Of a stretch of DNA of 64,000 bases, positions 62,493-64,000 are shown in pieces (positions within the stretch are counted from its first letter, which is position 1; every line of letters begins with the position of its first letter). The translations under genes and the position numbers were made by a program. This DNA is from SAR202 cluster bacterium AD-804-J14_MRT_500m (GTDB lineage: Bacteria > Chloroflexota > Dehalococcoidia > UBA3495 > GCA-2712585): contig VEXF01000005.1 of NCBI GenBank assembly GCA_009391275.1, positions 1-64,000 on the forward strand, written 5' to 3'. Below the pieces are notes generated by a model. It was not told the DNA's origin. It worked only from the letters and a program-made list of their open reading frames with translations, and searched no databases.

Positions 62493-64000
62493 ATGGCAGG
62501 AACACGAAAAGGACAAGGGTCTATGCGCGAGGATGAAGAGTATATTGACTCGATCGCAGCCGAGACCACCGAAGATAATCAAGAACGAGGTCGAACAACT
62601 GTGCTGACCCAAGATGGGAGTCCAGTAGCTCTGGAATACACACAAAAGGGGTCGGCTATTAACAGAGACACTGGAGACGAACAGTGGGAGTCAGGGGGGA
62701 CAGCTGTTCAAATTGCAGCACCTCCCTCAACCGAAGAGGAAAATTCGGAAGAAGAACCAGACTGGGAACCTGAACTCGAAGGGGCCGAAGTACTAGACGA
62801 CCCAGTTCGAATGTATTTGAGAGAGATCGGCCGTGTTAATCTCCTGACATCCAAAGATGAGCGGATATTAGCGAGAAAGATGGAGGGTGGTCGAAGGCTT
62901 CAGAAGATTGAAGCCGAGATCGGAGAAGAAACCAAACGCCCCGTTCCAGCGTGGGAGGTATCATTCACCATTCTCAACCGTTTAACACAGATGACCCCAT
63001 TAGTGGCCGCACTTGCTAATAGACTGGGCATCTCCAATCCTCCAACCTTATCAGAGATTGCAAATAACGAAATCCTTCGATCAGCCATCGATGTGTTGTT
63101 GGATTCTGACTTAATGGACCAATTGGCCATGGACCTTAACCTTCCACGGGAGGAGATAGTCAAATCAATCATTACACTATCACTAGAAAGTTGGATCCTA
63201 CCGCCAGAGATAGTGGACCCACGGCATGGCGACGAAATCAATCTCGGACGGCATACACTTGTAAAACTCGGGCAAGAACTAGAGAGTGAAGAATGCAAAA
63301 GCGATCTGCCCATAAAAAATCAGCACTATGTAGCGTACTTTAACCGAATCAGGGCAGATTCAATGCGATCTCAACGGCATCTGACGGAAGCCAACCTACG
63401 TCTAGTAGTTAGTGTGGCAAAGAAATACATTGGCCGCGGAATGTCCCTGCTCGACCTTATCCAAGAAGGTAACATCGGCTTGATTAGAGCAGTAGAGAAA
63501 TTCGATTATCGCAAAGGGTACAAGTTCAGCACATACGCCACTTGGTGGATACGTCAAGCTATCACTAGAGCCATAGCTGATCAGGCTCGCACAATACGGA
63601 TCCCAGTCCACATGGTGGAAACAATAAATAAGCTTATGCGCCACCATCGGCGCCTACTACAAGACTTTGGCCGAGAACCTACACCTACAGAGATCGGTGA
63701 CATCATGGAGCTCAGCCCAGAACGAGTAGAAGAGATCATAAAAATATCCCAAGAGCCGGTGTCCTTACAAACACCCATAGGTGAAGAAGAAGACAGCCAC
63801 CTCGGAGATTTCATAGAAGACCAAAACGCTCCAGCTCCATCAGAGGCTGCATCTTTTCAACTCCTGAAAGAACAAATTGACGACGTACTCCATACCCTGA
63901 CTGATCGAGAGCGAAGAGTACTCCAGCTCAGATTTGGTTTAGAAGATGGAAGAAGCCGAACTTTAGAAGAGGTTGGTCGTGAGTTTGGCGTCACGCGAGA
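62493..64000 (+). CDS. rpoD: Primary sigma factor RpoD (3' end cut by the window)
   Basis: About 502 codons are inside the window; the gene runs off the end. An acidic N-terminal extension, then sigma region 1.2 ([18 protein letters not shown]), region 2 ([60 protein letters not shown]), region 3 ([13 protein letters not shown]) and the start of region 4.2 ([18 protein letters not shown], then [13 protein letters not shown]). Directs housekeeping promoter recognition. The ATG follows the dnaG stop at once, a dnaG-rpoD macromolecular-synthesis arrangement. Confidence 0.95.
   Translation, partial: MAGTRKGQGSMREDEEYIDSIAAETTEDNQERGRTTVLTQDGSPVALEYTQKGSAINRDTGDEQWESGGTAVQIAAPPSTEEENSEEEPDWEPELEGAEVLDDPVRMYLREIGRVNLLTSKDERILARKMEGGRRLQKIEAEIGEETKRPVPAWEVSFTILNRLTQMTPLVAALANRLGISNPPTLSEIANNEILRSAIDVLLDSDLMDQLAMDLNLPREEIVKSIITLSLESWILPPEIVDPRHGDEINLGRHTLVKLGQELESEECKSDLPIKNQHYVAYFNRIRADSMRSQRHLTEANLRLVVSVAKKYIGRGMSLLDLIQEGNIGLIRAVEKFDYRKGYKFSTYATWWIRQAITRAIADQARTIRIPVHMVETINKLMRHHRRLLQDFGREPTPTEIGDIMELSPERVEEIIKISQEPVSLQTPIGEEEDSHLGDFIEDQNAPAPSEAASFQLLKEQIDDVLHTLTDRERRVLQLRFGLEDGRSRTLEEVGREFGVTR

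Overview
The window reads as 64 kb of chromosome from a free-living bacterium. Gene density is high and start codons include many TTGs set by strong Shine-Dalgarno (SD) sequences. The housekeeping genes (dnaN, dnaG-rpoD, holB, lysA, cmk-plsC), the complete seven-subunit Mrp antiporter and the two sortilin-like lipoproteins fit a marine Chloroflexota (SAR202 / Dehalococcoidia-like) genome. The C-x3-C variant of the DnaG zinc finger points the same way. This assignment is an inference from gene content; no rRNA gene is present to settle it.

Layout. 0-8.1 kb: an MFS transporter, a sortilin-like propeller lipoprotein fused to an amidohydrolase-like domain, and three genes with strong SDs (RraA-like, D-glutamate-cyclase-like, DHDPS-like). 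8.2-21.5 kb: an unknown gene; a leaderless-looking helix-turn-helix (HTH) gene; a nine-gene operon made of a Cas4-like nuclease plus a full type I-E set (cas3, cse1, cse2, cas7, cas5, cas6, cas1, cas2); an 18-repeat CRISPR array; and a convergent phage-type HTH gene. 21.8-31.3 kb: a second sortilin-like lipoprotein, a frameshifted membrane-protein gene, tRNA-Thr(CGT), a Pro/Thr-repeat Calx-beta lipoprotein, a branched-chain aminotransferase, an amidohydrolase and a GHKL-ATPase remnant. 31.4-39.8 kb: dnaN, a small HTH protein, a PurM-family protein, a threonine-dehydratase-like enzyme, and a GntR-regulated 2-oxoacid:ferredoxin oxidoreductase operon whose active-site residues look like oxalate oxidoreductase. 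39.9-45.6 kb: the Mrp (mnhA-G) Na+/H+ antiporter operon. 45.9-64 kb: two amide hydrolases, an M16 protease, a metallo-beta-lactamase-fold hydrolase, lysA, holB, a three-gene sugar/glycan cluster, HNH, CvpA and PAP2 proteins, cmk-plsC, dnaG and the start of rpoD (cut by the window end).

How the genes fit together. The CRISPR locus looks intact and functional. Its unusual element is the Cas4-like nuclease as first gene of a type I-E operon, a subtype that normally lacks Cas4. The ferredoxin oxidoreductase subunits, one of them a gamma-delta fusion, are translationally coupled to their own regulator and may turn oxalate into CO2 and reduced ferredoxin. The many amide, amino-acid and cyclic-amide hydrolases, with the DHDPS-like and RraA-like enzymes, suggest an organism that feeds on organic nitrogen and oxidised carbon compounds. 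The Mrp antiporter fits a salty habitat.
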